This document shows positions 47,726 through 57,750 of a DNA stretch of 64,000 nucleotides, one piece after another. Position numbers and translations under genes: made by a program. The DNA is taken from contig CP137870.1 of the NCBI GenBank assembly GCA_034406715.1, forward strand, positions 1,116,001-1,180,000. Direction: 5' to 3'. Numbering within the stretch: position 1 is the stretch's first letter; each line of letters starts with the position of its first letter. Below the pieces are notes generated by a model. It did no database searches and was not told where the DNA came from. It saw only the letters and a list, made by a program, of their open reading frames with translations. The DNA is from Rhodotorula mucilaginosa. Its lineage: Eukaryota > Basidiomycota > Microbotryomycetes > Sporidiobolales > Sporidiobolaceae.

Positions 47726-49744
47726 ATGCGGTCCCATTTGAACCTTTCCGCCGTGCTTGCGCTTGCTTCCGCCGTGGCAGTCAGGGGAGTCTCGGCTGCG
47801 GCCCCCATCCTGGGGCAGTACTGGCCCGCGTACAAATCTGCGACGCAGAGCGTTTCGCAGGTTCCGTGGTCGTACAGCAGCAAGAACGGCATCGCCTATT
47901 ACTTTGGTTCGCTTTTCGTTCTCTCTTTCGGGTCCCTCGGATATGTCGCCGAGGTCCGAGGTCCTGACCGACGATTCGAATGCACCAAACAGTCACGGTC
48001 ACGACCCAAACCGGTCTCTCACTCCCTCCCGACCAGCCCGAGTCCGACGTCCAAGCTTTTGTCACCGAAGCCAAGGCGCACGGCGTCCGACCCGTCTTTT
48101 CCGTCGGCGGCTGGTCCGGCAGTATCTACTTTTCCGACCTCGTCGCCACCGCCGCCGAGCGAGTCACCTTTGCGCGGCAGCTCAAGGTGTTCATGGACAA
48201 GTATGGCTTTGTCGGCGTTGACTTGGGTCAGTCTCGTTCGTCAACGGAACGGCAAATAAAGGCCGATGCTATGGTGGAGTACTCCCCGGGGCTGACGGAA
48301 CTTGAGACCCTGCAGATTGGGAATATCCCAACGGAGAAGGCCTCGGTAAGTCGGGCCACCTCCCCTCGCACAGACGTAATCCTTTGCTGCTCTACCACTG
48401 ACATTCACTTGCACTGCCGGATAGGCTGCAACAAGCGCCGACCCGACGATTCGACCAACCTGCTCGCGTTTCTCAAAGTCCTGCGCGCCGAGATTGGCCG
48501 CGACAAGCTCATCACGGCGGCGGTCCCGGCGAGCGGGTTCCGTGGCCCGGATGGGAAAGCCCTGCGCAGCTTTGCTGCCTTTGCAAACGAGATGGATTAC
48601 ATCAACTTGATGACCGTGAGTGCAAACAAACCTCGTGGGATTCCCTGTCTCTTTTTCCTCTCACACGAGAATGTCCTTTCCTCTGACGTTGTCTTTCACG
48701 TAATGTTCTCTGACGCCTGAGTATGCCTGTAGTACGACATGTCGGGATCGTGGTCGGCGACAACGGGACCGCACTCGCCGCTGCGCAAGTGTCGAAGTGA
48801 TTCCAGCGCCTGGACTGCGGTCAAGCTCTGGACGTCGCGCGGGTTCCCGGCGAGCAAGATCCTTCTGTACGCAATCTCTACTTTCAGAAGCCGTACGCCT
48901 TTTCTACTCCTCACATGCCTCGACTGACCATTGTCCCCATCTTGTAACCGAACGAAGCGGCATACCCTCTTACGCCGTCAGTTTCACCACGCGGGAGAGC
49001 AAACTCGCCACCGTCTCGATCGACAACGGGAGATGGCAAAGTAGAGCGTACCAAGCATGGACTGGCGTGGTCCCGCAAGGGGGTGCGGGCGATTCGAACG
49101 CGGAGACGGTGACGGACCCGTGTGGCGTTACGACGTGCGCGGTTTATTCGGGACAGTGGCAATACAAGGAGCTGGTCTCCGAAGGAGTGCGTCCCACTCT
49201 CTCTCCACTCTCTCTCTCGCTATCTCTCTCTCTCGAACTTCGTCGCCAAGCTGACCTCCTGTGGTCTGCTCGGCTGGTACGTAGCTTCTGGACAGGACTG
49301 GCCGCAGTGGCGCGAACGGGTACGTCCGCTATTGGGACGCCTGCACGGCAGTTCCGTTCCTGTTCAACCCAAGCAAGAAGCACTACATCAGCTATGAAGA
49401 CTCAAAGTCGGCCGGTATGAAAGCGGTACGCTCTTCGTTTCCCGTTGCCGTGTAATGAGCTGGCAGAACTCGAAAAACCGTCAGGCTGATTCTGTTTGAA
49501 CCATCCCTCGACCCTCCTGCTCTTTTCCGCCTGGGCTCAGGAGTGGGCGGCAAAGCAGGGTCTAGCCGGGGTCTTTCTTTTCGACTCGACCGGATTCGAC
49601 GCTACCGTTTATGATGCAATCACCGCTGGCCTCTGTGAGTGTTCCCCGAACCGCTGTCGCCTTCACTCCGACCGGATTGGCCAGGGGATTCGCCCGCTGA
49701 CCCTTATCTCTGCCACAGACTCCCGGAAGGCCCGCCGAGCCTAG
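47726..49744 (+). CDS. Secreted GH18 chitinase-like protein
   Basis: Nine exons (47726-47906, 47993-48226, 48316-48345, 48425-48615, 48733-48866, 48958-49186, 49285-49425, 49541-49634, 49719-49744) join in frame to 419 aa. The N-terminus is a signal peptide (hydrophobic core LSAVLALASAVAV, likely cleavage after VSAA). GH18 features are PVFSVGGWSGSIYF (second conserved strand), the catalytic block FVGVDLDWEYPNGEG with Glu about residue 141, MTYDMSGSW after an intron, and a last strand GLAGVFLFDSTGFD. The first Asp of the usual DxxDxDxE is Val here, but the last Asp and the Glu are kept, so activity is plausible. The 30-nt exon 48316-48345 carries the catalytic DWEYPNGEGL. No chitin-binding domain or GPI signal. 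Role is probably cell-wall remodelling or scavenging. Confidence 0.9.
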
Positions 49745-49941
49745 ATTATTGTCTACCATATCACACCTCCGAGGAGACTGCTTGCATCTCGCTGGACGAG
49801 ATTCGATCTGTCTGCTCCGGAGCTATTCTATGCGGGCGTTGGATAGCTAGAGGTCTTGATATACAACTATCGGCTACAACACGAGATCAGGCAGGATGCG
49901 GAGTGGTACGACGAGTGAGAGGCGGAGAGAGCAGAGAGGGC

Positions 49942-50355
49942 TCATTTCGTTGGCGGAACGGCGTCTTTTGGCAGGCCTCCTTCTCGGAAGAATCGCCGTT
50001 TTGCCTCGTCGAGCTTCTCTTCCGACATACTGCGGGAGGGTATAGCTTGTCAGTCTCCGGAAGTCTGCAAGAGAGAGGGAGGGCAAAAGAAAGACGGACT
50101 GCGGCGACATGCACTTTTGCATTGCCGAGAATTGCTGGCGGCACGCCCAAGTGACCGAGATGGTGCGCCCCTCGGAGCAGGCCGAAAAGTCTGTGCCACG
50201 GATGCGCTGAATCAGCATTTCGCTCGCGGGTGAGTGTACGATGAGCGGGACGGAGACTGACTGGCGACTTCGGCCTGGCACGCCTTGAGCGCTTCTGTCC
50301 GGCAGAGCGACAGGATCGTGTCTTCCTCCTTGCGACTGAGTGCGAATCGTGACAT
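49942..50355 (-). CDS. Twin-CX9C mitochondrial protein, Cmc1/Cmc2 family
   Basis: A small intermembrane-space protein family with roles in cytochrome c oxidase assembly and copper handling, imported by Mia40. Exons 50355-50262, 50190-50100 and 50029-49942 join to 90 aa with TGA at 49944-49942. The spliced product has two perfect CX9C motifs: C-QAEVANFSA-C and C-RQQFSAMQK-C, separated by SEGRTISVTWA; the pattern AC...F..C.EGRTISV.W.CR....M..CM is typical of the Cmc1/Cmc2 family. The C-terminal helix is EEKLDEAKRRFFREGGLP. A further Cys lies upstream (LSLCRTEA). Each intron is about 70 nt with a CTGAC- or CACAG-type 3' end. It is invisible as one reading frame. The donor choice at 50099 (GTCCGT) is the least certain part. 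Confidence 0.85.
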
Positions 50356-50944
50356 CCTCCTTCTCTGTGCGTGTATGGTGTGAAGCAGAACGAAAGCGAG
50401 AGATTTGCGAGATTTTCTGTTCGAGTTCCGCCGATTCACGCTCGCAACGTCTCGACAGCTCGATTGGTCGATTGGACAGTCTAGGAACACTCGGAATTGT
50501 CAGCTAAGGGGTCTGCTGTCCAGATCGCTCACTTCTAGAGCTGACAATGACCTTGAACTCGCAGGCTCGGTTCGCGGCACCCGCTCCGAGACTGACAAGA
50601 GACGCAACGAGGGGCACCGATGATCCTGCGAACATGCTCAAAGAGCGTCAAGGAACCCTCCAGAGCAACCGCAACCGAACTCGCGGCGGCCGTCGCGCAA
50701 CTGCCGCTCTTTCTGGTGCCTTCGCTCGCCCAGTCGGGTCACGCACCGACACCTCGCATCGAACGGATTCGGAAGGCAAAGAAGGGCACCGGTAGCGTAG
50801 AGGCACGGCGAGCGAGTGGGTCGGGAAGGGCTGTACTCGCAATCGACACGAGCTGACTCGTCTCCTTCGCCCGCAGTCCCTTCACCATCGTCCTTCCCGC
50901 CTGCGACCTCTTCGAAAAGGGCTTCGTTGCTGTCACCAGCGAGT
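50356..50944. other. Divergent intergenic region between the Cmc gene and the PPR gene
   Basis: 589 bases. The PPR-side frame stays open upstream of ATG 50945 but has only non-ATG starts. A pyrimidine stretch ending in CCGCAG (about 50870-50877) could be a leader acceptor. Both flanking genes appear mitochondrial, so shared regulation is conceivable but not shown. Confidence 0.45.
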
Positions 50945-53845
50945 ATGCTCGCGCCCTCGCCTCGCCGGCTGGCTTCGACTGCGGCCCGAGTCCGAAATGT
51001 CGAGGAGGAGGACCTCCAGCCGCCGTCAGCAGAGTCTGCCGACATTGAGGGGAGAGAGCGGCTGTACCGTCCGCACGAAGGAGGGGGACAACAGACAGGG
51101 TCACAGGCACATAGCTCGCGCGAGGCGGCGTCGTCCAGAGCAGCTCGACCACCACCTCGCCTTCATCTCGATGCCGGTCCCCTCCCTCGCGATGAACACC
51201 AGCCGGATCCGCCAGATGCGCTCGCGCCGTCATCCATTCCAACAACTCGGGACGAGCTCTTCCAACTCTTCGACACATTACCGGACAGACCGTCGAGACA
51301 GGACTTCCTGACCCTTCGGAATCATGCGAAACGGCTCAACGCCCTCGACGACGTCGCCTTCTTGTCACGGTTCGTGCTCGGAGCGAATCGAGCCGGCTAC
51401 GAGGACGTCGGAGTGCGATTCTTTCGACAAGCGTTGAAGTTGCTCGCGGCGAGATCCGACTCGCCGACCGCGGATCTGCGACAAGTGGCGGAATCGCTTC
51501 TCGCGGATTTGATCGCTCGCAAGCGATGGATGGCCGCGTTGCAGATCTCGAACGCGCTTCTCGCTCAGAACGTCTCAACTCCGACTCTACGCGTGCAACG
51601 GATGCAGATCCTCGGAGGCCGTGGGCGATACGCCGACGCGATCCGGGAATTCGAATCCTTCTTGGAAGAGAAGGATCCGCCGCCGCCGCCGCAAGCGTTT
51701 GACATTGCGATCAACGCGCACCTGTTTCGCGCCGACCTCGGAGCGGCACAGACCCTGCTCGCCGAGAAGGCGAAACTCGGAATGCCGCCGACGGTCGAGA
51801 CGTACCTCTTCTTGCTCGAAGGGATGGACGTCTTTGGTGGGAACAGACCCATGGAGGACAAGATGCTGTCGGCCGGAACCGAGGAGCAGGTCCGCGCGGG
51901 AGAGACGCCCCGACAAGATGTACGCATTTTAAATCGCCTCATGTCGGTCCGTGCGGCTCGGGGCGCCTTGCGGGACGCGCTCGCCTTGCTCGATCTTTTC
52001 GACCTGGAAGGATTGCCCCGCGACGTGGTCGACGCGTACCGCTCTTTGCACCTTCCTCCGCTTCTGTCACCGCATGCGACGATGGATGGCATACGACGAC
52101 CGCGACCGGACGTTGCAACCGTGGTGATCCTTGTCGGGATCGCCCTGCGTCAACAGCAACCCGACCTCGCCGAACGTCTCGTCGTCAGTGGTCTTCGCAC
52201 GGGAGGAATCGCTTTCAATGACCACCTCGCTGCTGCCATGATGCGGATCCACCTCGCCCGACACGACGTGTTCGCCGCCGAGACGCTCGCCCTCAAGCTC
52301 TCGACCGGTGCGGCGCGGTTCGGTCCCGTCGAGCTGCCGCCGCACGAACCGTCTTCTCAGGTGTTTGAGCTACTCTTTGCGGGTCTGCTCCGCTACCGAG
52401 GACTGGCAGGCGCCCACGCCTGCTTCGTACGGCTGCAGGAGATGTTCGACACGGAAGTGGCCGTATCGGAAGGCATGACCCTTGCCCTCGTCGACTACCT
52501 CTCGCGCGGACCGATCAGCGCCGCCGGTCTCAGCTCTGCGGTCCTCTTGCAGATCCAGGAGCTCACGCAGGGCAAGGTCCGACCCGAAGCGAAGCACCTC
52601 GACGTTTTACTCAGAGCGGCGTGGCGACGCGATCGATTGCATCCTCGAGCGCTCGATTCGGCAGCCCAAAGGATTGAAGACGAGTTTCCCGTCACGGCAG
52701 AAGAGCCGGAGAACAATACCGAAGCGCCGCCATCCGGTAGTGCCTCCGCCATCAGACGGCCCCCTCCGACTCCTCGACCCGCCTACACTCCTCCTGAAGC
52801 CGAACTCCTGGTGCGGCCGGGTAGCAATTCGAGCGTCGCGTCCTCTGCATCGCGGTTGCGCGAGTCGCTCACAGATCGAGACGTGCGGCATACTCGAGAT
52901 ACGACTCGACACATCATCCGCAACGACCACCTCCTCCGCTTCATCGACGCCAAGTGGGATTACCTCCAGACGCAGGTCGTCGATCTCGGTATCCGTCCCA
53001 GTTACCACCACGTCACTGTTCTCATGCGGGCTTACCTCCGCCTCGGCGACGCACGCGGCGCCGACAACGTCCTGCGGTACGCCACCGAGGAACTCGGTCT
53101 CGAGCCGCACGTCGCGTACTTCTCGACGCTCATTTCGGGACTCGCGCGACTCGGCAAGTACACCTCGGCCGCGCGGGTGTATGCCGACTTTCGAGCGAGC
53201 GGCCTCGAACCCGACCGGAACCTCTTTGCCGCGCTCGCGATGAGCTATGCCCGGCGGCGGGACGTCGCCGCGGTCGAGCGCGTTTTGAGCGAGATGAGGA
53301 CGTACATCCGGACGCATGCGCCGCCGCCGCAGATCCAGGCGCAGGCGCTGCGCACGGCCGCGTCTTCGAACTCGACTACGCGGATCCCTCCCGCCCTCTC
53401 GATGCCGTACGACCCCCTCCTCGACGCCGTCTTTGTCAACATTTTGTACCGCGCTCAGACTTCGTCGGGTCTCTACCTGGCGGCTCAAGACCAGGTCATG
53501 ACCTCGCTCAAGCGCGGCATGGTCCCCGATTTGATCCTGCTCAAGTCGGTTCAGCGGACGCGGAAATGGATCCGGCACAAGGAGAACCAGCTCGAGCGGT
53601 CGGGCGCTCCGGTGATCCATACCGGTGGTCACCATGTCGAGGCGGATCTCCGCCGCGACGAGCTCGCCGAACTCAAGAAACGCAACGCCGCTGTCGTCTC
53701 GCGCATTCGCAAGATGGTCCAGCGGATGTCGCCCCCCGTCGAGAAGAAGGAGCTCCGCGACCTCGAGACATACTGGGAGCAGGTCGAGAAGGGCAACTTT
53801 GAAGCCGACTCGCACGCTTGGCAGGTGGCAGAAGGAGAAGACTAG
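50945..53845 (+). CDS. Mitochondrial PPR-type helical-repeat protein
   Basis: A single uninterrupted frame of 966 aa from ATG 50945 to TAG at 53843-53845. It is the longest intronless coding stretch in the window, notable beside heavily spliced neighbours. The N-terminus (MLAPSPRRLASTAARVRN) is a good mitochondrial presequence: basic, Ser/Ala-rich, no acid residues for 18 positions. Helical repeats run through most of the protein. The clearest PPR-like pairs are around residues 690-790 (YHHVTVLMRAYLRLGDARGA, VAYFSTLISGLARLGKYTSA, RNLFAALAMSYARRRDVAAV). By analogy with other fungal PPR proteins it may stabilise or translate a mitochondrial mRNA; the target cannot be told. A Pro-rich, probably disordered linker lies around residues 585-635. 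The C-terminus is basic and helical. Confidence 0.82.
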   Translation: MLAPSPRRLASTAARVRNVEEEDLQPPSAESADIEGRERLYRPHEGGGQQTGSQAHSSREAASSRAARPPPRLHLDAGPLPRDEHQPDPPDALAPSSIPTTRDELFQLFDTLPDRPSRQDFLTLRNHAKRLNALDDVAFLSRFVLGANRAGYEDVGVRFFRQALKLLAARSDSPTADLRQVAESLLADLIARKRWMAALQISNALLAQNVSTPTLRVQRMQILGGRGRYADAIREFESFLEEKDPPPPPQAFDIAINAHLFRADLGAAQTLLAEKAKLGMPPTVETYLFLLEGMDVFGGNRPMEDKMLSAGTEEQVRAGETPRQDVRILNRLMSVRAARGALRDALALLDLFDLEGLPRDVVDAYRSLHLPPLLSPHATMDGIRRPRPDVATVVILVGIALRQQQPDLAERLVVSGLRTGGIAFNDHLAAAMMRIHLARHDVFAAETLALKLSTGAARFGPVELPPHEPSSQVFELLFAGLLRYRGLAGAHACFVRLQEMFDTEVAVSEGMTLALVDYLSRGPISAAGLSSAVLLQIQELTQGKVRPEAKHLDVLLRAAWRRDRLHPRALDSAAQRIEDEFPVTAEEPENNTEAPPSGSASAIRRPPPTPRPAYTPPEAELLVRPGSNSSVASSASRLRESLTDRDVRHTRDTTRHIIRNDHLLRFIDAKWDYLQTQVVDLGIRPSYHHVTVLMRAYLRLGDARGADNVLRYATEELGLEPHVAYFSTLISGLARLGKYTSAARVYADFRASGLEPDRNLFAALAMSYARRRDVAAVERVLSEMRTYIRTHAPPPQIQAQALRTAASSNSTTRIPPALSMPYDPLLDAVFVNILYRAQTSSGLYLAAQDQVMTSLKRGMVPDLILLKSVQRTRKWIRHKENQLERSGAPVIHTGGHHVEADLRRDELAELKKRNAAVVSRIRKMVQRMSPPVEKKELRDLETYWEQVEKGNFEADSHAWQVAEGED

Positions 53846-53973
53846 AACCTCTCTTCGTAGCAATAGCAGCATTCTCGCAAGCACACATTGACATTGTCGT
53901 TTTGCATCTCAAGCGTTGGTCAAAGCTGGCTACAGAAAGGATACACAGAGAGAGAGAGCGGGTGGCAAGTCTT

Positions 53974-55955
53974 TTAACCACGGTAAAGCGGGGAAGGACC
54001 AGGAGGAGGAGGACCGACTGCCCGGTCCAGGATGCCGAGTGCCTCGTTGACCGCGCCGCGCTCGACCGTGAGTCGCCTGCGAGTGTTCTCGACCGCGAAG
54101 GCCTGCGAGAACTTGATGAGAGGAGCGCGACCGGTCACCGCGGCGGGGAACGTCTCGGAGACGACGCCGGCGGGAGGCGGCGGCGTCTCGGTCACGGCGC
54201 CCTTGCAGTATGTGCGCTTGGCGACCACTTCAGCGAGCATCTGGAGGTCTGCGGGGACCGGCGGTTTCTCATATGTCAAAACGTGCTGAAGCCAACGTTC
54301 AAATAGCGAGACTTGCGACTTACCGGCGAAAGCAATGTTGGGATGCTGCTTGAGAGCCGACCACGCCTCGTTACACGGTACCGTCTCGACGCCCGCCCCC
54401 GCCGACGCAGCCGTGTCCGCCTCAAGCGGAAGAAGAGGCGGCGGAGGAATCGGTTCCGCCTGATCTTCCGTTTTGCAGGTTTTGGACCCGCACAGGACCG
54501 GATCGCCGCAGCAAGGTAGGTCGGTCAGCGATTCGAGGAGGGCCATCCCTTCGTCGATGATTGGCATCGGCGCCGGCGGCGCCGGCGAAGGTTTTTCGGG
54601 TGGCGGAGTCGGGATGCGGCGCCCGGAACGGTTCGAGGGGCAGTTGGCGCAGGGTTGGGTTGAACAAACGGAGGAAGAGAGGGCGTTGCAGAACGCTTTG
54701 CCAAAGCTGCGAAGAAACAGGAATCACATACACAATCAGCGTCTGTTCGCTTGTTTCCGACGACCTCTTCGCAAGACTTACGGATCGTCTGAACAAGCGG
54801 GGCAGTTGGACGGGTCACCGCTGCAGACGGCCTTGGCAGCGTCGATGAGGCGCGCGGCGCCCGTCACGGCGGGTGCTTCGATGGCCCAGATCGACGGCTT
54901 TTTCGACTTTTGCGAGCCGGTGCCGCTTCGACGCAGCTTGAGCGGCACGGCGGGCTCGTACGTCGTCTCGGCCGCGTACGGATCCTCGTCCGCTGCGGGA
55001 AGACGATCAACCTGCTGTGTCGACGCAGAGGACGAGGAGGCGCTGCTTCCAGAATGAGATGTCGATGCCGGAGTTTGAACAATGTCGAAGCCGACTTGGG
55101 CGCAGAAACAGTCCGGTCCGGTCGAGCAGAACGTGCACCGCGGGATCTGGATCCTCGTCGTCGTTGCTTCTGCGCCTGGTGAAGTCGACGCGCTCGGTTG
55201 TGGTGGGTCATCCGAGAGGGGCGAGAAGTGCGTCGGAGGACGATGCGGCGCAAGGGGAGGAGAGCAGCTCTCCTCTGCGCCTGCAAAGGTCGGCGTGGCG
55301 CGCGACGACGACGAGGCATTCGACGGGGCTCGACGACGTCGCTTTGGTGGTGGGGGTGCTGCTGCTGCAGAATCGGCAAACTCGGTCGTCGGAGCTGGCC
55401 GCGCTCGACTGGTGCGGGCGCCACTCCCCGACGACAGAGGCGACGACTGGCGGGCGAGTTCGGCTCGGAGCGCCTCGACTTCCTGTCTGAGTTTCGCATT
55501 CTCTTGCTGCCACGCGAGCGCTTCCGATTTCGCCCGCTGCGCCTGCTGCTGGTAAAAGACGCACTTTTCGCCTTCGCCGGCTTCGAGTCGGCGCACTTTT
55601 TCTTCGAGTTCGGTCACGTACTCCTGTCGTCGTTCGCGGAAAGCTTTTTGTGTCGTCTTGGCGGTCGGTTTCTGGAGGAGACAAAGCGAAAGCCCGGGGG
55701 TGGGTTCGAGTGAGTGGACTGGACATTGCGGCAATATCGTCACCACGAGGGAAGGCGGGACGACGTACGACCGTGTCTGAGCCTGCCTTGGCGCTCTTGC
55801 GGCCAGGCTTTGGTCTCGGCGGCACGACCCATTCCTGTTTGAGCGTCGGCTTGTGTCAGTCCCTGCAGACGAATTCATCGCGAGTCTGATCCCTCCTCTC
55901 AGGGCCCGCCGATCCTGACCGTACGGTTGCATGAACTCCATCCACTCGGCGACAT
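53974..55955 (-). CDS. HAPX: HapX-like iron-responsive regulator (bZIP-like, Cys-rich)
   Basis: Nuclear regulator that binds the CCAAT-binding complex and senses iron through Fe-S-binding Cys clusters (known for HapX). Exons 55955-55920, 55834-55769, 55671-54782, 54706-54324 and 54248-53974 join in frame to 549 aa. Right after the start is the Hap4-like CBC-contact motif EWVVPPRPKPGRK (residues 13-25). A basic/leucine-rich segment follows (QKAFRERRQEYVTELEEKVR, then a coiled coil). Four Cys clusters follow: CTFCSTGPDCFC (about residue 216), CSGDPSNCPAC (about 316), FCNALSSSVCSTQPCANC (about 333-350) and CCGDPVLCGSKTC (about 396). The basic region lacks the invariant bZIP Asn. The last intron (54323-54249, 75 nt) is a multiple of three without stops and may be retained. 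The first exon is inferred from frame and the ATG only. Confidence 0.85.
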
Positions 55956-57750
55956 GCTGTGGATTGGTGTTCGTCCTTGCGAGTCTAGGTCTAGCGCCGA
56001 CAAGCACCGGTTGCGCCCCCGTCTCCAGCTCCCGAGCCCCCCTCTGCCCTCCTCGACTACTTTCATTTCGAGAACGGCATGCTCACCTTTGAAGCTCGGA
56101 TGAGCGGTTTCGGTTCGGATCGACTTGGTGCCGCTGCTGCGACGACGCCGAGTGAAGAGGACGACGACGCCATCGCCGTCGGGTTCGTCCGTGGCGGATG
56201 GTTCGAAGCGCGAGGCGGGTGCGCTGGGCGGTACTATGTAGTCGCCCGTGAGAATGAGCCGACAAGCAGGAGCGAGACTATGTACAGAGAGAAAGAGCTA
56301 GAGGTGAGTGAGTAAGCCGAGCAGCGATCCGACAGCGACTCGGACTGACGGAGCTGATCTCGTCCCTCGGGCGTACCGTGAGTCGTACAGCTGGATACCT
56401 CGTCGTGATCGTCGACAATCGACTGCACTTTGGAAACACTCCGAGGTCGCGATCTCTTGCTGTACTGCAGTCAAGCAGTCGCTCGCCAATCTTCCCCGGT
56501 TCGCGCTCGCGACTTGGGCTCGGGACTCAATATTGTCCTCCCTTAATTCATGATCATTTGTAAACTTGAGCCTATAGAGCAGAGTCTCCTCTTATTTTGC
56601 TTCTGCGACTCGACAGTCCCAACACGGCGCAGAGGCGGAGAAGGCTCAGAAAAAGAACACGAGGGAAAAGATCCGAGTTGCGTGATCTCCAACCCGTCAC
56701 GCTTCATACACATACCCCGGAGCAGACAAGGAGTAACCTCTCGGAGCAAGAGCGTACCTTCTGAGCAAGACGTGGAACTTTTCAGAGCGTGTGTGTATGT
56801 GTGCCGCGCCGGAAGGCGAGGCAGGCAGCTTTTGACGAGACTAGCATTGGCCTCCGTGGCTAATCGAATACGCGAGTTGGTTCTTGCCAAGGGCAGCAAG
56901 GCTCTGTAGCAAGCCCAAGCTTGAGAATTTGGACCTGGGATGAGTCCGGGTTCTGCCTGCCGGGAGGACTCGTACTCCAGCAGCACCTTGCGAGCCGAAT
57001 TCCTTGTCAGACCATGCCCCTCCATGTCCACGCGCGGAGAGGTAAAGTACCAAGCATGTAACGGGTTGGATGGTCTTCCGCCGATGCCATGAGCGCACCT
57101 GGAGGCGACAATACGAGCAGCGAGCCACGCAAGAGGTCGACACCGGCGGAGAGGGCAGTGCGAAACTCGAATCGATGTCCGGAGCGAGGCCGGTAGCATG
57201 CGAGTTTTGGGGACCTGGCTTTAGATACAGCAGATCTGTACGAACGCGAGCTGGGTGAGAGCGCGAGGGTGACATGCTGAGAAGCCACGCAGACCTGTGT
57301 CGAAAGGAGGAGGAGGCTGCGGCGCGGTGAGTGAAGGATGGTGCGAGGCCGGTGAGCAAGCGTGTAGCCGTAGAGCACTCGCTCTCGTCAGCATACAGTA
57401 AGCGGTGATCTGCGGAGAGGAGTGAGACCGAGAAGGCACTGCGTCGACGTCGGCCGAGACTGAAGACGGAGGTTGGGTTTGGCTCTGCACTTTGCAAGGG
57501 CGCTCGCACGCTGTAATTGTGGGCTGTTGTTGAAGGGGCACTCTCTTTGCTTGACAGCCGCACGCCCTCCCTACGCTCCGCTCCGCACCCTCGCCCGCCT
57601 CCGAGGTGGAGCAGCGCGTCACCAGCTGAGAGAGCCGATCACTCTCACCCGCAACCGCAGTGGGTAAGCAGAGTGTAGAGAGCGCAAACTTGCACTCGCA
57701 TACTGATTCCGGACAGTCTACCAGCTCGCCCACTTTGCCTCCGATAAAAG
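55956..57750. other. Long intergenic region between HAPX and SLA2, no convincing gene
   Basis: 1.8 kb, the longest non-coding stretch in the window. It must hold the HAPX promoter and the SLA2 promoter and leader. Open frames on both strands (for example across 56543-57563) have random-looking composition and no domain that I can recognise, and I could not assemble a spliced small protein. I did not find a clear GATA-type iron-regulator site (ATCTGATAA) by eye. A TATA/CA stretch near 57826-57840 belongs to SLA2 intron 1. A non-coding transcript or extended iron-responsive control region is possible. Confidence 0.4.

Noticed and set aside
52607-53884. A 425-codon frame antisense to the PPR gene
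   Set aside because: Same GC-shadow composition; the sense frame is longer, starts with a presequence and has helical repeats.
56543-57563. Minus-strand frames of 218 and 240 codons between HAPX and SLA2
   Set aside because: No domain, no conserved-looking segments and no coherent splice model; kept as gene-free.
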